DNA of 64,000 nt, from contig NC_030813.1 of NCBI RefSeq assembly GCF_001704415.2, positions 11,178,001 to 11,242,000 on the forward strand, written 5' to 3'. The stretch's first letter is position 1. The number at the start of each line of letters is the position of its first letter. The notes under the pieces were generated by a model. The model was not told where the DNA came from, searched no databases, and saw nothing but the letters and a program-made list of their open reading frames with translations. The DNA is from Capra hircus. Its lineage: Eukaryota > Chordata > Mammalia > Artiodactyla > Bovidae. Shown here piece by piece: positions 1-12,510 of this stretch. The translations under genes were made by a program, and so were the position numbers.

Positions 1-104
1 TAGAAACTGCACTGAACTGAATTTAAGTAGGAAAGAGCTAGACTATAGTCTGCCTAGAAAATTCTACATTGTTCCCTTAATAATTTATTATTATAAAGTT
101 CATA

Positions 105-325
105 TGTTGCTGTTGTTGTTTCACCCCTATGTCATGCCCAACTCTTTGTGACCCCATGGACTGTAGCCCACCAGGCTCCTCTGTCCATGGGATTTCCCAG
201 GCAAGAATACTGGAGTGGGGTTGCCATTTTCTTCTCCAGGGGATCTTCCTGACCCAGGAGTAGAACCTATGTTTCCTGTTGGCATGGGGGATTTTTTTAC
301 CACTGAGCCACCTAGAAAGCCCTCG
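105..325 (-). mobile_element. Bov-tA SINE, full length, minus orientation
   Basis: The reverse complement begins with the tRNA-Glu-derived head and ends with the usual Bov-tA tail. The copy is bounded by the 9-bp direct repeat aagttcata at 96-104 and 326-334, which I read as the target-site duplication. The open frame on the minus strand here is SINE sequence, not a gene. Confidence 0.92.
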
Positions 326-361
326 AAGTTCATAGATAGGGCCTTACCAAAATTAATACTC

Positions 362-530
362 ACTATTTATTAAGCACGGTGAAGAAAGCACACGATGTGC
401 AAAGGACTATTGAATGTATTAAGTCCTCAGAACAACATTATAGGGTAGATTTTCTTAGTTTGCAGATAAGAAAATTGAAGCTCAGGAAATGCTGTTTAGC
501 CTAAGTATTAAAACTAAGCAATTAACCCTC
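362..530 (+). repeat. MIR SINE remnant
   Basis: Diverged MIR core region: a stretch about losing counts across an age-worn 'ttagtttgcagataagaaaattgaa' type core (written here only as a description; the core lies at about 455-485). Divergence is typical of an ancient mammalian MIR. Edges are approximate. Confidence 0.6.
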
Positions 531-744
531 AGTCTTTCTCTTTGTATAGGTATTGAAACCTTGCACATTTTACTGGCTGCAGGGGGTAGAGTAAAGACTA
601 AGTGCTTCCACTAGCTTTGATAATGTTGGGGCAGACACTTAACACTTCACTTGATGTCTCCCAGTTATGGCTGTGAGTAGGTCACTCCAACTGGCCTTCA
701 TTTGCTCTCTGAATATCTCCTTAGTAGCATCCATCCTAGACTTA

Positions 745-1157
745 GAGACTGTCATAAAGAGTGAAATAAATCAGAAAGAGAAAAACAATTGTCGTACATG
801 AAGGCATATATATGGAATCTAGAAAAATGATACAGACGATCTTACTTGCAAAACAAAAACAGACACAGTTGTAGAGGACAAACCTATGGACCCCAAGGAG
901 GGAAAGAGGGAGGAAGATGGGGACTAACTGGGAGATCGGGATTGACATATATACACTATTGACACTATTTTATGTGTAAAAGAGAGAACTGATGTGTAGC
1001 CCAGGGGACTCTGCTCAGTGCTCTGTGGTGGCCTAAATAGGCAGGAAATCTAAAACAGAGAGGATATATGTGGACACATAGCTGACTCACTTTGCTGTAC
1101 AGTAGAAACTGAATTGCAAAGCAACTATACTTCAATAAAAATTTAACTAAAAAAGAA
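745..1157 (+). mobile_element. L1 3' end (end of ORF2 plus 3' UTR), 5' truncated
   Basis: Starts with the end of ORF2, then the ruminant L1 3' UTR with its 'gtagcccaggggactctg' block, then an A-rich tail near 1135-1157. A similar arrangement is seen in the L1 copy at 48782-49409. No clean target-site duplication was found. Confidence 0.85.
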
Positions 1158-3094
1158 TAACAGTCATCCCACTGGTATCAATTTGTGTGATGTACCTGGG
1201 CCCCTCTAGATTGCAAACTGCCTGAGGGCCCTGTATTCTGGAACTTTTTAAACTTCCACAGACTGATATAGAGCATGCAATTGAGACTCAGGAAATGGTT
1301 GCTGAATTACTGGTTATAAATTATTACAACTTACTGTGATCTCAAAGTACTTGGGGAAAAGATAAAAGTCTGTGCAAACAGTAACCTTCTGACAGTAGCT
1401 ACTTAAATGATTAACTGCTGACATACTGTCTCATGGTCCAGTATTTGCCTCTCTGGTTTGAAACAAGCTAGGCAACTCAACTTGGAGGAAATTGGGTGTC
1501 CATCTCTGTGCTAATATTTGATTCAAATTTCATTGCCAAGCAAAACCCTTACTATTCATTGTTAGAAGGTGCAGAATAGAGTTTTCTCTCTACTTATATG
1601 TAGATGAGAGCATAACTATATCCAGAGTAACTGATTCCACTATAGTTGCAGGAATAAGTCTAAATATGTTACTTAAAATAGGAGGTTAGAGAAAAATGGT
1701 TCCTTTCATAATTTCTGACTGGTAGTGTATAAAATTCATTCTTTTCCAAATGCAAAAAAAGACAATCACCTTGGGCTAAGAGTGCTGAAAAAGCCCTTCA
1801 TTTACATCCATCATCCCCCTTGGCTAACTACTCAGGTAATTTGGAAGTTCTGGCACAATAACTTGCCATCTGAGAAAAAGAATTATTAATAGCAAGAAAA
1901 CTGTTGAATCTTACAGTGTGCCTGGTCAAAGAAAAAACATAGCAAATATATAATTAAAGTGAATTAAATAATTTTGCTAGATTGGGTAAAAACAATTGCT
2001 ATACACAGACATATATATTTAGACAATTAAAAGAAGCAAATGGAGCATGTCATTGTTTTAAATTGGAAATTGAAAAAATAATAGATTACTCATAAAGCCA
2101 TCCAGAAACACAGAAAAAAATTGGTCACAGTGGAAATTTTAACTGTGAAAGTTTAATTGGACATCACTCTGAATAGCAAGATGATACTCAGGGCAATCAA
2201 GAATAGATTCAGAATCTGAAACAAAAAATTGAAGAAGGCACCATCCACAGTCATATTTCTAAAAACGTAGACAGGCAATATGTATTCTGGCTTTCAAGTA
2301 AAATTAACAATTTCATTTGGCCCATAAATGAAATGTTTTGTTCACCAAGTCTATGTAGCACCTCCAGACTTCTGAAAGTCGTTTGTGCTCCACTGAACAA
2401 GGGGCTGTTGAACTCAGGCTTAAAATGCATGCAATGCTGTTCTGAAATACACCTACTTTCCATGCATACAATAGCTCAACAATCTCTAAAACGTTTCTAC
2501 CACGGATCAGGTAATAGAAACTATAACAGTGTATGGTCCTTGCCCTCATGATATATATGATTGCTCTAAGTAATGAGTTGTGAGGGTCTTATACAAAGTG
2601 CTAGATCATCCAAGAAAGAGAGCTACTATTACTCTCTGGAATTATTAAAGAATTCAGCTTGACCTGTCTTTCTAAATAGAAATTTGTTATGTAGAGAGAA
2701 GGAATAAAATAATCCAGATATAGGATATCAAGGTGGGGGGGAATCTCTTTAGGTATTACTGCTACAGTCTCCCTAAGAAATATTACACCCTATGAATGAA
2801 TTATCTTATGAGAAATACTACTTAATTAAATGCACACACAGCAACTTTGACACTCCCACATTATATAGTCTTGGATAAAGATGCAAAATTGATGTTTCCC
2901 CACAGAAATCCAGACTGCACTTATGCATGCCACACTGATTAAGCAGTTGTGATATGCTATCATTTTGCATTTGCGTAAGTCCTCCCCTTTCCACATGATA
3001 CGAAAAAGTTGGAGATGAAGTAAACCCATGAAGAAGTTGTATACCTTTTTTAAAGCCAACATAAAGCTTGAGAGTAAAGTGTATTTGTTAAAAA
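1158..3094. other. Unique non-coding stretch
   Basis: AT-rich DNA without recognised repeats. The short open frames on both strands around 2250-3060 overlap one another, lack splice context and look like chance. I see no gene here. Confidence 0.5.
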
Positions 3095-3345
3095 TTGAGA
3101 CTCTGGAGTCAGACTACTTGGAACAGAATCCTGGCTCTGACATTTACTGGCTTCAGGAAGCTGAGGAAATTTTTTTTTTTTTTAATTTTGGAACCCTAGT
3201 GTTCTCTTCTGTAAAATGTAAACAATAATACTATAACCTTTAAAGTTTGCTGTGAAAAGTAAATATGATCATGCCTATTAGTGCTTTGCATGGTTCCTGC
3301 CACTGAGTCAGCATTTAACAGTCTAGTGATGACCATGATAACTAT
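3095..3345 (+). repeat. MIR SINE remnant
   Basis: Recognisable MIR order: the 'ctctggagtcagact' block, then 'tctgacatttactgg', then a 'tctgtaaaatg' block. A T-run at 3171-3183 interrupts it. Ancient and diverged. Confidence 0.75.
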
Positions 3346-3373
3346 AGTCAAAGGATAATCAAGAGGCACACAC

Positions 3374-3650
3374 AGGACTGCCCTGTGGTACAGTGGATAA
3401 GAATCCACCTGCCAATGCAGGGGACACAGGTTCTACACCTGGTCCAGGAAGATTCCACACGCCGCAGGGCAACTAAGCCCATGTGTCGCAACTACTGAAG
3501 CCTGTGCTCTCCGACAAGGGAAGCCACTGCAATGAGAAGCCTGCGCACCACAGTGAAGAGTAATGCCCCCTTGTAGCAACTAGAGAAAGCCTGCACAAAG
3601 CAACAAAGACCCAGTGCAGCCAAGACTAAGTTAAGTAATTTTTTTTTAAA
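3374..3650 (+). mobile_element. CHR-type (cetartiodactyl tRNA-Glu) SINE
   Basis: tRNA-derived head near 3376-3450, then the CHR body with 'gccgcagggcaactaag', 'gaagccactgcaatgagaag' and 'caactagagaaagcctg' blocks, ending in an A/T-rich tail. This family predates the Bov-tA expansion. The flanks share cacaca-like sequence but no exact duplication. Confidence 0.85.
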
Positions 3651-5855
3651 GTCACACATGTACATGCAGAAAAAGAAGGGACTTTTATATATACCTTGAA
3701 AAAAATTAACCAGAATTGGCTGACAGAACCAAGCCTCTATCTTCACCTTGACCATCCTTAATTATATCTTTTGAATTTTTATTGAAACTAACAAAAATAG
3801 CAGTGGACAATGTGCTTCTCACCTTGACAGTGCAGCTTCCTTAGTCATCACTAAGACAGCTTGTTATATGAACAGCTAAGAGGAATAATAAGGCTGTCTC
3901 TTCAATATGATATACTGTTTACACTGTTAGGTGACTTGTCTTTTAAAAATTTTTTTTTTTTCTGCTACCACTGTTACCATTTTCTCTCTGTAATATTTTA
4001 CTCTCTTTATTTTCTGTTATATGTAACTCCATCTTTTGTTCTTTATCACAGAGTCACCTGAATCTTTACCTACAACTATAGCTGTCACTCTTCACATAGC
4101 CAATTGGCAAGTCCTTCTGGTACCTCCTTTACAAAACTCTCTCTTCCTTCCATTTCCATTGCTATCAACCTAACCCAAGCCCCAGTCTTTCATGTGGGAC
4201 CTATCATAATAGCCAACTGTCTTCCAGGTTGTAATCCCACCAATTGATTCTAGAGTTCATAGGCAGAATGCTCCAATGCTCAATAATCTCCAACAATACC
4301 ATTATCTCTAAGATAAACTTAAGACTACTTAGCAAAGTGTTCAGGTGGAAAATTCAAAGAAAGAAAATTGCACTAAGATTTTTTTGAATAGGCAGTAGGT
4401 TAAAAGATGGACACAAGGAAGAAAGGAAGAAGGAGAGGGATGGAGGGAAGTAGGGAAGGAGGAGCTCTTAGACTTCATAGGTCCAGATCAAGCCTAAAAT
4501 TTAATGTGATAATAGAGCAATAACCCTGAATTTCTTGGTTTGTGCAAGATGAGTGAAGCTGCACATCATGGACTATGACCACTGCAAGATCACTTTCAGA
4601 TATATTAACTTAAAATACTGATTTATCCCTAAAAGTTGTCATTATTAACAAAATCTATAAAAACAAAATGATTATACTATTCCAAAGATATGATTTCAAA
4701 TCATAGTTCTGTTTTAAATAATATATTCAGTGTATTGTGCTGTACAATCATTCCTTCCTATTATATTACATATACTTTTTGTAGTCTCACTGATCACTAT
4801 AGAGAAGTACAACTCTCCCCTTGCTAACTGTAAGAATACAGTATCCTCTAATTAAAACAACTTATTATCTATATTTTGGCAGGAAACGCCTCTCAAGAAG
4901 TCATAAAACTAAAAAAAATTTTCATCCTACGATCAAGCCCAGAGGCTCTGTCATAATTTATTTGTGCTGCTAAACTAATTTCCCAGATATTTTTAAGTTT
5001 CTTTGTCCTAAAAATTCATCAAGATTTGAGCACATGTTTAAAAAAGGGAGCATCAGCAAAAACAAAAGGTAAATGATGAATTTCTTGTGTCTTTTAATTG
5101 CATTTCCAGTTTTAAGTTAGATAAGCCCCAGGTAAAAATCTAGCTTAGGTAGCTCAATTGGTTCTGTTTTATTTGTTAAAGGTTACAAGTTTTTAGAGCT
5201 TTTTTCTCTAACAGAAAAAAGAAAACCTTTCCACAATTTTCAACAGTGGTTCAGAAACCACTGCTATTCTTCCCTTCTTTCAAATTCTATCTGAATAAAT
5301 TTTATCTGAGCTCCGTTTAATCATGGGGCTTTCTGCCATGTTACATATAATATAAATTTTGGAATATATGCATGCCTGTCTCCAAGTGTTCTGTGAACTA
5401 TCAAACCACCCCATGGTTTTCCCCGTTCCCAGAAGCCAGAACAAATTTTATGAATTCCCTTATAATCTTCAAAATGGCACACACATACCAGAAGTAAAAT
5501 TGAGGCTTATCACTTCTAAGTGGATGTTTTGGTTAAATATCCTTTAAAAAGTGAAAATATACATTGTCTTTATCATAAAACCAACACAAGCCTCCATGCT
5601 TCTACTAGCAACCAATCCCATGTGCCTTCAATATTACTAAGATATTTTGGGGAAAATTCCTTCATACCTCTTAAAGCTATACTTATTATTTAAAAGAGAA
5701 GTATCTGTTAACTATATTGAAAGTGTCATTAGAGCAAAAATAAGATAATACGCCTATGCAGAGCAATTGTAAGACATCTCAGCCATTGCAGTTTTAGATG
5801 ATCCGTCTAAAATGATAGCACATTTGTGAATTAGTGAAAAATTTTGTGGTTGGTT
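3651..5855. other. Unique stretch with a GA-rich tract
   Basis: No gene recognised. A purine-rich low-complexity tract (gaagg/gagg units) lies at about 4408-4465. The remainder is AT-rich and non-repetitive by eye. Confidence 0.5.
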
Positions 5856-6438
5856 AATCACTGCAGATGGTGACTGCAGCCATGAAATTAAAAGATGCTT
5901 ACTCCTTGGAAGAAAAGTTATGATCAACCTAGATAGCATATTCAAAAGCAGAGATATTACTTTGCCGACTAAGGTCCGTCTAGTCAAGGCTATGGTTTTT
6001 CCAGTGGTCATGTATGGATGTGAGAGTTGGACTGTGAAGAAAGCTAAGCGCCAAAGAATTGATGTGTTTGAACTGTGGTGTTGGAGAAGACTCTTGAGAG
6101 TTCCTTGGACTGCAAGGAGATCCAACCAGTCCATTCTGAAGGAGATCAGCCCTGGGATTTCTTTGGAAGGAATGATGCTAAAGCTGAAACTCCAGTACTT
6201 TGGCCACCTCATGCGAAGAGTTGACTCACTGGAAAAGACTCTGATGCTGGGAGGGATTGGGGGCAGGAGGAGAAGGGGATGACAGAGGATGAGATGGCCG
6301 GATGGCATCACTGACTTAATGGGCGTGAGTTTGAGTGAACTCTGGGAGTTGGTGATGAACAGCGAGGCCTGGCGTGCTGCGATTCATGGGTCGCAAAGAG
6401 TCAGACACGACTGAGCGACTGAACTGAACTGAACTGAA
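5856..6438 (+). mobile_element. BovB LINE 3' fragment (ORF C-terminus and tail)
   Basis: Encodes the end of the BovB polyprotein: in the frame from 5920, 'VVMYGCESWTVKKA' and 'LKLQYFGHLMRRVDSLEKTL' are visible, followed by the 3' tail and repeated gaact units. It is 5' truncated and holds stops, so it is not functional. The minus-strand open frame at 5754-6311 is its shadow. Confidence 0.92.
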
Positions 6439-6955
6439 TCAAACCCAGCAAGAGAGTCACTTCTTATTTACTCCAATTTCTAACATGATAATAAAGATTT
6501 TAAAAACAAAAGAGAATAAAAAATACTTTGGGCCAGAAAAATTGATGTGAAAATGAATACTTCAACAATAAGCAATCATGGCTGCAAAGTCCTACGTGAC
6601 AGCTTTAGAATCCAAAGAATCAACGGAACTGGCTTGTAACTCCTCCTCTAAGGTTATGTTTGACTTACTAGTTCCCCTGACACCACCCAGAAATTCATTG
6701 CCTCCCTCTCAGCCAGATGTCATAACACTTACCTGCTCAAAGCTTTTCAATGACTCTAATTGCCTTTAGCGTAAAAGCTACATTTCTTTGCAAAGCACTT
6801 TGTGATGTAGCTCTGCTTATGTGACCGTACTTCTCTCCATCCCCTTCCTGTGTTCTCCATGAATGCTGAAAACAAAAGCTGTAGCTCCCCCAGGCACATC
6901 ATGAATTTTACTAAGATATTTTGTCTTTCTGATTCCTCTCCTCCATGTATACTGC
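6439..6955. other. Unique stretch
   Basis: No recognised gene or repeat. The 63- and 69-residue open frames here have no splice or homology support. Confidence 0.4.
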
Positions 6956-7150
6956 CCCTTCTCATTTAGAAATCAGCTCAAATATTAACTTTTCTAAGAA
7001 CCCTTCCTTCACCATTTACTCCTTCTGCCCTGGTGGAACTCTAGGAATAGTATTCCTCATGTTCATCTGTACTTACTTAGGTGTATCCTCTCCATCAGAT
7101 GGTAAGCTGAATGCTATCTTTCTCATGATTGTATCCCATACATGGCTTAC
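6956..7150 (+). repeat. Probable L2 LINE 3' end remnant
   Basis: The order 'aatattaacttttctaaga', 'ccttccttcaccatt' and a late 'gatggtaagctgaatg' block matches the diverged L2 3' region. Boundaries are uncertain. Confidence 0.45.
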
Positions 7151-7235
7151 TATCTATCACAATAAGAATTGGTAATATTCTGCATTCATCTTTTATATAT
7201 GGAACAATTAGGAAGGATTGTCTTAAAGGGCAATC

Positions 7236-7580
7236 AGTTCAGTTCAGTTCATTTCGGTTGCTCAGTCATGTCAGGCTCTTTGCAACCCCATGAACTGCAG
7301 CACTCCAGCCCTCCCTGTCCATCACCAACCCCCAGAGTTCACTCAAACTCATGTCCATCGAGTCGGTGATGCCATCCAGCCATCTCATCCCCTGTTGTCC
7401 CCTTCTCCTCCTGCCCCCAATCCCTCCCAGCATCAGAGTCTTTTCCAGTGAGTCAACTCTTTGCATGAGGTGGCCAAAGTACTGGAGTTTCAGCTTTAGC
7501 ATCATTCCTTCCAAAGAAATCCCAGGGTTGATCTCCTTCAGAATGGACTGGTTGGATCTCCTTGCAGTCCAAGGGACTCT
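7236..7580 (-). mobile_element. BovB LINE 3' fragment, minus orientation
   Basis: Begins on the + strand with agttc tail units (the 3' end) and runs back into the ORF C-terminal coding region ('FGHLMQRVDSLEKTL' on the minus strand). It stops abruptly at 7580, so it is 5' truncated to about 345 bp. Confidence 0.92.
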
Positions 7581-8139
7581 TAATAAAAAGCACAAAAAGC
7601 TTTCTTAACTAACCCAAAAACATTAATACAGAGAGTTGACCTCTACTCTATTTGAATGAGCAAATTTTTTAGATATAAAACCTTCAGAAGAGGTCTTCTA
7701 AAATGTAGAAGAAAACCATAAGGCTTTCAAGTCTAAAAAATAATGATGCAGATAGTGATCTAGCAAGTTCACTAAGTTCATTAATGCTAGATGTCAGATT
7801 TGATGTGTATAAGTGCCTACTCACTTCTTGTTACCTCATCTGCCATAAATATTATACCACCTCATGCTCAGCAAGCTCAATAGAACTTTAATTTAATTTA
7901 AAGGTATTAATTTAAGCTATTCAAGGTTTTCGATGGATTTCGCAGGTGGCTGAGGTGGTTCTTTCCTTAATAAGGATATCCTCTCCTTAAGGATGGTCCT
8001 TTCCTTAATTACAAGTAAACCAACTCAGAGGATCTGCCACATTATAACTTTATATCCAAAGAACAATGGTGGTAATAATGAAGCTGTTAATAACAACTGA
8101 AGCAAAACAAAAAACAAGCAATTGTTGAACAACTTGTTC
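7581..8139. other. Unique stretch
   Basis: No gene or recognised repeat. A short local duplication of a 'tcctttccttaa' type motif occurs around 7960-8010. Confidence 0.4.
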
Positions 8140-8335
8140 AACCAGGTATTGTTTGAAATGCCTCACAAACAATGTTTGATCCCCACAATATTCTGTACCC
8201 CATTAAGAAAATGCTATCATTTCACAGATGAAGAACCTGAGGCTTGGAAAAATAAAACATCTTATCAAGGTCATGTAACTAGCAAAATCAAAACACTGGG
8301 ATTTAACCCAGAGAGCCAAACAGCAATACTTGTGT
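8140..8335 (+). repeat. MIR SINE remnant
   Basis: MIR core visible: 'cacagatgaagaacctgagg' followed by 'caaggtcatgtaactagc'. The 71-residue open frame across it is non-coding. Confidence 0.75.
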
Positions 8336-10724
8336 GATTAATCACTCGGTGATAGCCTAAGTTTCAACTTAATACTTTACCATCACAACCTACACTATCC
8401 ATAGTTACTAATCATGATAATAACAAGTTCTATGTCAACCTCTTTCATCCCCTTAGGTTATATAAGAAATAATTCTCACCAATATCATCTTTGGTGCTAG
8501 AATTTAATACATAATTTTGATTAAGATAGATAATAGAATGCACATGAATTTGTGATAAACATTACTGAATTTTGAATTGCTGAGATGTCTTTAATAGTTT
8601 CAGGAGACATGTGGCTTGCAACCTCCACTTTTCTCAACCACTGTTGGTTAGTCTTCCAGTTATACAGCTTTCCTCATAATGCAAGCTGTTATTTTAAAGA
8701 AAAAAAAATTACATTGTGAAGCCTGAAATACCGGCCAGTTGAAAGGAGAATATCCAGCAGGGCTCTTATTATATATGTTTGAGAATTTAATCATGTGCTG
8801 CTGGGTGGATGTTTGGTCTGTGAAGGTTACACAGTGGTCTCTTAAACTATATTAGTAAAGTGCTGGTACTGGAGGAAAGATCTGACCGGCTGATGAAGCT
8901 TCCAACCTGGGCAATTATTTCAGCAAATCTCCAAACCCTGGACTTTTTAAGCCACATGACCCTTTCCATATCCTTATGTGTATTAATTGGAAACAATGTC
9001 ACATAGGAAAAACAGCTCCTTCGGTTTTCTTCCTTCTCTGATCCTAGCTGAAGGGAAAGCTATTAAAAGCTCCTGACCCCTTCAATACACCTAAAATTTA
9101 AGTAGCTTTCTGGATTTCACACACACAAAGTATTTGCTTATGTAAAAAGTGGCAGAAGAATAAAATTGTGTTGCGTTCAGCTGCCCCTGAAAACATCTGT
9201 TCTCCTCTCTTATTTTTGGAATTTGCCAAATATACAATATCCAGAAAACTCTTTTGATCTCCTAGCTAAGCATGTGAGTCATAACACCGTTTTCCTGCAA
9301 GATGCCTTCCCTGGGGGTGTTGGTGAGTTACATGATCCCAGTATAGCGCCGAAACACTTGATTATACCCTTGAAAAACCAACATTGCCACGATGGGCAGC
9401 CCAATATTAAAAATCACTCTGAGACTGTCATCATGTCCATTTGCGGTCTGCCTGGGACTAAGCAGAAATTTGAAATGGACCCTGGGAATAAAGTCAGTTT
9501 TGCGGCATTTGTCAACAAAGCTATATTACTGTTTTGATCTGGATGACTCTCTAGATAGAAGAGAGATACCTGTAAATCATACAAAGGATATAATTTCAGA
9601 AGTGGTGAGCAAAATGGCCCTGAGCAGCAAAGACTACTATGACTCTTTTTTTTTTTAATTCCATGGATTATTAGTATCGCATCCTTCACAATTCTTTCCC
9701 ATTAGTTCTATCAGCTGGGAAAACACCTCTAGCTTTGAAAAGGGACAAGAATATCACACTTAGCAGCACAAGAGTCCTGCTGAGTGGGAGTGGTAATCAT
9801 TGCAGCGGCTTCTCTCTGTGAGACCTCATAGGATCCTCCAATCCAATTTACACTATGAAATTACCAGCCCTTATTTGGTAATGAAAAAATATTTTTTGCA
9901 ATGAGAATGTTCATTTCCAAAAATTCAGGACATTTCCTGTTTGAATGAGCAAGAAATAGGTTTTATTACTATGTAGTTGCTACCAGTCTTATTCTTCCCT
10001 TATATTGTATATTTATAGACCTTTTTTTTAAATTAACCTTATTAGCACTGCCCTGGGAATCTATTCTATTATTCTGTTCTTTCTGAGATAAAGAATTTAA
10101 GTTGACGTCAACAAGGAATGTGTACTGAAAATCACTGGGAGATTAGATTCAAAAGTTAGCCGCTGTGACTTCAAGTACTGTTATTATTAGAACAAGCATA
10201 AGGAGATACTTCTGGTTAGACACTGTTATCTGATTACTTCTGTTCTTATTAATTTTTTTGAGATTGGATTTGGCTTGCAAATGTCCTGCTTATTGCATAC
10301 ATATACATTTTTTTCCTAAAGCAAATAAAATAATTCTAAATATGATACGAAGATATGATGATTTTATTATGATATAAATACTGTCTTATGTTGTAGCCTT
10401 TGTCTAAGAACAGATAATGCTGATGAACAAACTGGTAGATCTTTTTGTTATTTAATCTGTTCTCTGTTAATATACGCTTTGTTCACAAGATCTGAAATTT
10501 CATTTTCTGAAAGAACACATATTGCATTTTTTAAAAATATCTAATAAAAAGAAGTTTTTTATAGATGTTTATTATTTTTTTACACAATGATTTTCTTCTC
10601 AGTGCTAAAGACTCAAAATCTGTTCATGGTGAAGCAGTACTGTATGAACAACATTTGTTCACAGGGACAGAGAGTAAGATAGTAAAAATTACTGCTTTTA
10701 AGCAAACTTAAGCTCACATCAGTG
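8336..10724. other. Unique stretch with a CpG-bearing block at about 9290-9510
   Basis: No gene recognised. The 123-residue + strand frame at 9166-9537 has no splice sites or recognisable domain. The block at 9290-9510 carries several CpGs in an otherwise CpG-poor area, and the minus strand is open from 9525 to the stop at 9328-9330 (65 codons, partly hydrophobic, no identified homologue). A T-run at 9646-9656 follows. Confidence 0.4.
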
Positions 10725-10865
10725 ACGTGTCTTGAGGAAGTTACTTTCTTCCTTAGAGATTCATTATCCCCCTGTCTGATAAAGAAATTAATACTAATAC
10801 CTGCCTTATAGGATGGTTAAGAAATCAAAAGCACTGGAAAGTGTCTACTGTCTGATTTAGTAAAT
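10725..10865 (+). repeat. MIR SINE remnant (3' half)
   Basis: Contains the 'tactaatacctgccttatag' type block followed by 'ggatggttaagaaat', typical of the MIR 3' half. Confidence 0.6.
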
Positions 10866-11214
10866 TCAAAGAAAAAGCAGGATTACTAAATTCTTTAATT
10901 AAATAGTTTTTTTTAATTGTAATGAAACAGTTTTGTTTTGTTTTGTTTTCCTCTGTGACTTAGTAGCGCTTTGATTTTTGTTTGATCGCTGGTCAGATCA
11001 TTAATAAATCTTCTAATAGTACCCTCCGATAGTTTCATATGCATCTTCCTGACCACTGCTGCTTATTAATCCAGAAATGAACTACTCTGTTTCTTTCTCT
11101 TTCTCCAGTCTTAACATACTTCTTGGTGACTTTATTGTGAAAAATAAATTCATCCTTTCTTCCTGGCTTTCATTTTGTCTTTAAAAACATATCCATCAAG
11201 TGAAACACTGTCCT

Positions 11215-11415
11215 AGGCAAAGGAGATATTACAGTGAACAGAGCAGGCACTTTTTCCACCTTCAAGGACCTCACACTACAATTGAGGAGCCAGCCTTTAA
11301 TTCAATAATACTAGTTCTGTCCTCTCAAATGTATTAATAATTTTAGTCTATAACAAGGGAAGCCACTGAAGTGTTTTTAAGAAATAGTAGATGACAAGAT
11401 TATATTTGCATTTTT
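11215..11415 (+). repeat. Ancient interspersed repeat, family uncertain
   Basis: The order 'aggagatattacagtgaaca', 'cttcaaggacctcacact' and later 'gggaagccactgaag' recurs in old mammalian repeats of the LINE/CR1-L3 kind. I cannot name the family. Similar old sequence is present at 40140-40570 and 47020-47450. Confidence 0.35.
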
Positions 11416-11665
11416 TAAGTTGAACTTATATATATATATATGGCAATATATATGAACATATATACGGGAATATAGCCAGTTAACAATGTTGTGATAATTT
11501 TTGGTGCACAGGAAATCTACCCCCATACATATACATGTATTCATTCTCCACCAAACTCCCCTCCCATCCAGGCTGCTGCATAACATTGAGTAGAGTTTCC
11601 TGTACTATTTGGTAGGTTCTCACTAGTTATCTATTTTATACACGGCATCATTAGCATATGTACGT
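11416..11665 (-). mobile_element. L1 3' UTR fragment, minus orientation
   Basis: The reverse complement shows the L1 3' UTR block around 'gtatacaggaaactctactc'-like sequence and an AT-rich middle. The + strand reads 'attgagtagagtttcctgta' then 'ggttctcactagttatctat'. Older and more diverged than the L1 at 17.8-27.6 kb. Confidence 0.7.
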
Positions 11666-11754
11666 CAATCACAGTATTGGCATTTTGAGACCTCTCTCTG
11701 AATGCTGCTTAGCACATTAAGGGCCTCAGAGCATTTCAGTTCTATGTGCCTGCA

Positions 11755-11892
11755 CTTCATCTGCAGATGTTTTTAAGGCCGATTTGATCCAGTCCATCTA
11801 GGGTGGGGCCTAAGAATCTGCATATTTAACAAATTCCAGATGACATGGTTTCTGCAAGTCCACAGACTGTGCTTTGAGGTGCAAAAGTTTAG
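11755..11892 (+). repeat. MER5A-like hAT (Charlie) DNA transposon remnant
   Basis: Carries 'gggtggggcctaagaatctg' followed by 'catatttaacaaattccaga' and 'agactgtgctttgagg', the MER5A right half. Non-autonomous and ancient. Confidence 0.75.
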
Positions 11893-11939
11893 AGGAAGGA
11901 AGTATGGATAAAGTAAGATGGGAAATGAGTTAGAAAGCT

Positions 11940-12320
11940 AGTCTTTGACTCACTTCATCAATATGCATTTAGGGTTTGCTAAGAGCCAACCCCAGCCCCT
12001 CCTCTAGACGGTGGGAATGGAATGATTAACAAGACGATGGCGTCTCAGTTTTTGTAAGTAGCATACATGCTGCTGGATGCTGCAGTATACAGGTAAAAGA
12101 TGACAGAAACTTGGACTAGAATAGTGGCCGCCAGACAGAGTACAGTTAACAGATGTTGGAGATACTTACATGGCAAAATAGGATGAGAGAGACACTGGCT
12201 TTTGAAGGATGAGAGACAAGATTTGACAAGGCAAAATTCTAGGCTTCAAGTTATCTTTGAGATGCCCACATATAGTACACTTTTAAATCTATGGATTTAG
12301 AGCTAAACATAGAGGGCAAG
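11940..12320. repeat. Possible ancient repeat, family uncertain
   Basis: Purine-rich sequence with 'aacttggactagaatagtgg' and 'gatgttggagatacttacat' resembling old interspersed repeat text. Low certainty; no coding signal. Confidence 0.25.
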
Positions 12321-12324
12321 GCTG

Positions 12325-12510
12325 TCGGGATCATCGTGAGTCAGATTTTCTATCGGTTGACTGGATGATGCCCTGAGTATATTTCAGCGTGGGCGTCGGG
12401 TGTCCTCCAGTCACGCGCACTATTGCAAGCTCAGTCGCACTTGCCTCCTACTCGTCTGAGAAAAATAAGGCCATCAGACGTTTTTCTGTTTCCACGTTCA
12501 TATTTAGCTG
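12325..12510. other. CpG-enriched unique block
   Basis: I count about eleven CpGs in roughly 185 bases, against near absence in the flanks. No open frame with splice support, no repeat recognised. It could be a conserved or unmethylated element, or a younger insertion of unknown kind. Confidence 0.35.

Noticed and set aside
8..22. actga-type motif at the window start as a BovB tail
   Set aside because: Only about two units; too short to support.
5110..5131. 22-base segment between CAG acceptor-like and CAG/GTAAAA donor-like signals
   Set aside because: Too short and in an otherwise unremarkable AT-rich region.
5754..6311. 185-codon minus frame, and similar frames at 55045-55539 and 7351-7608
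   Set aside because: Antisense shadows of BovB coding sequence.
9166..9537. 123-codon + strand frame as a possible gene
   Set aside because: No recognisable domain, splice site or promoter; composition is not coding-like. Only the CpG clustering is kept as a finding.
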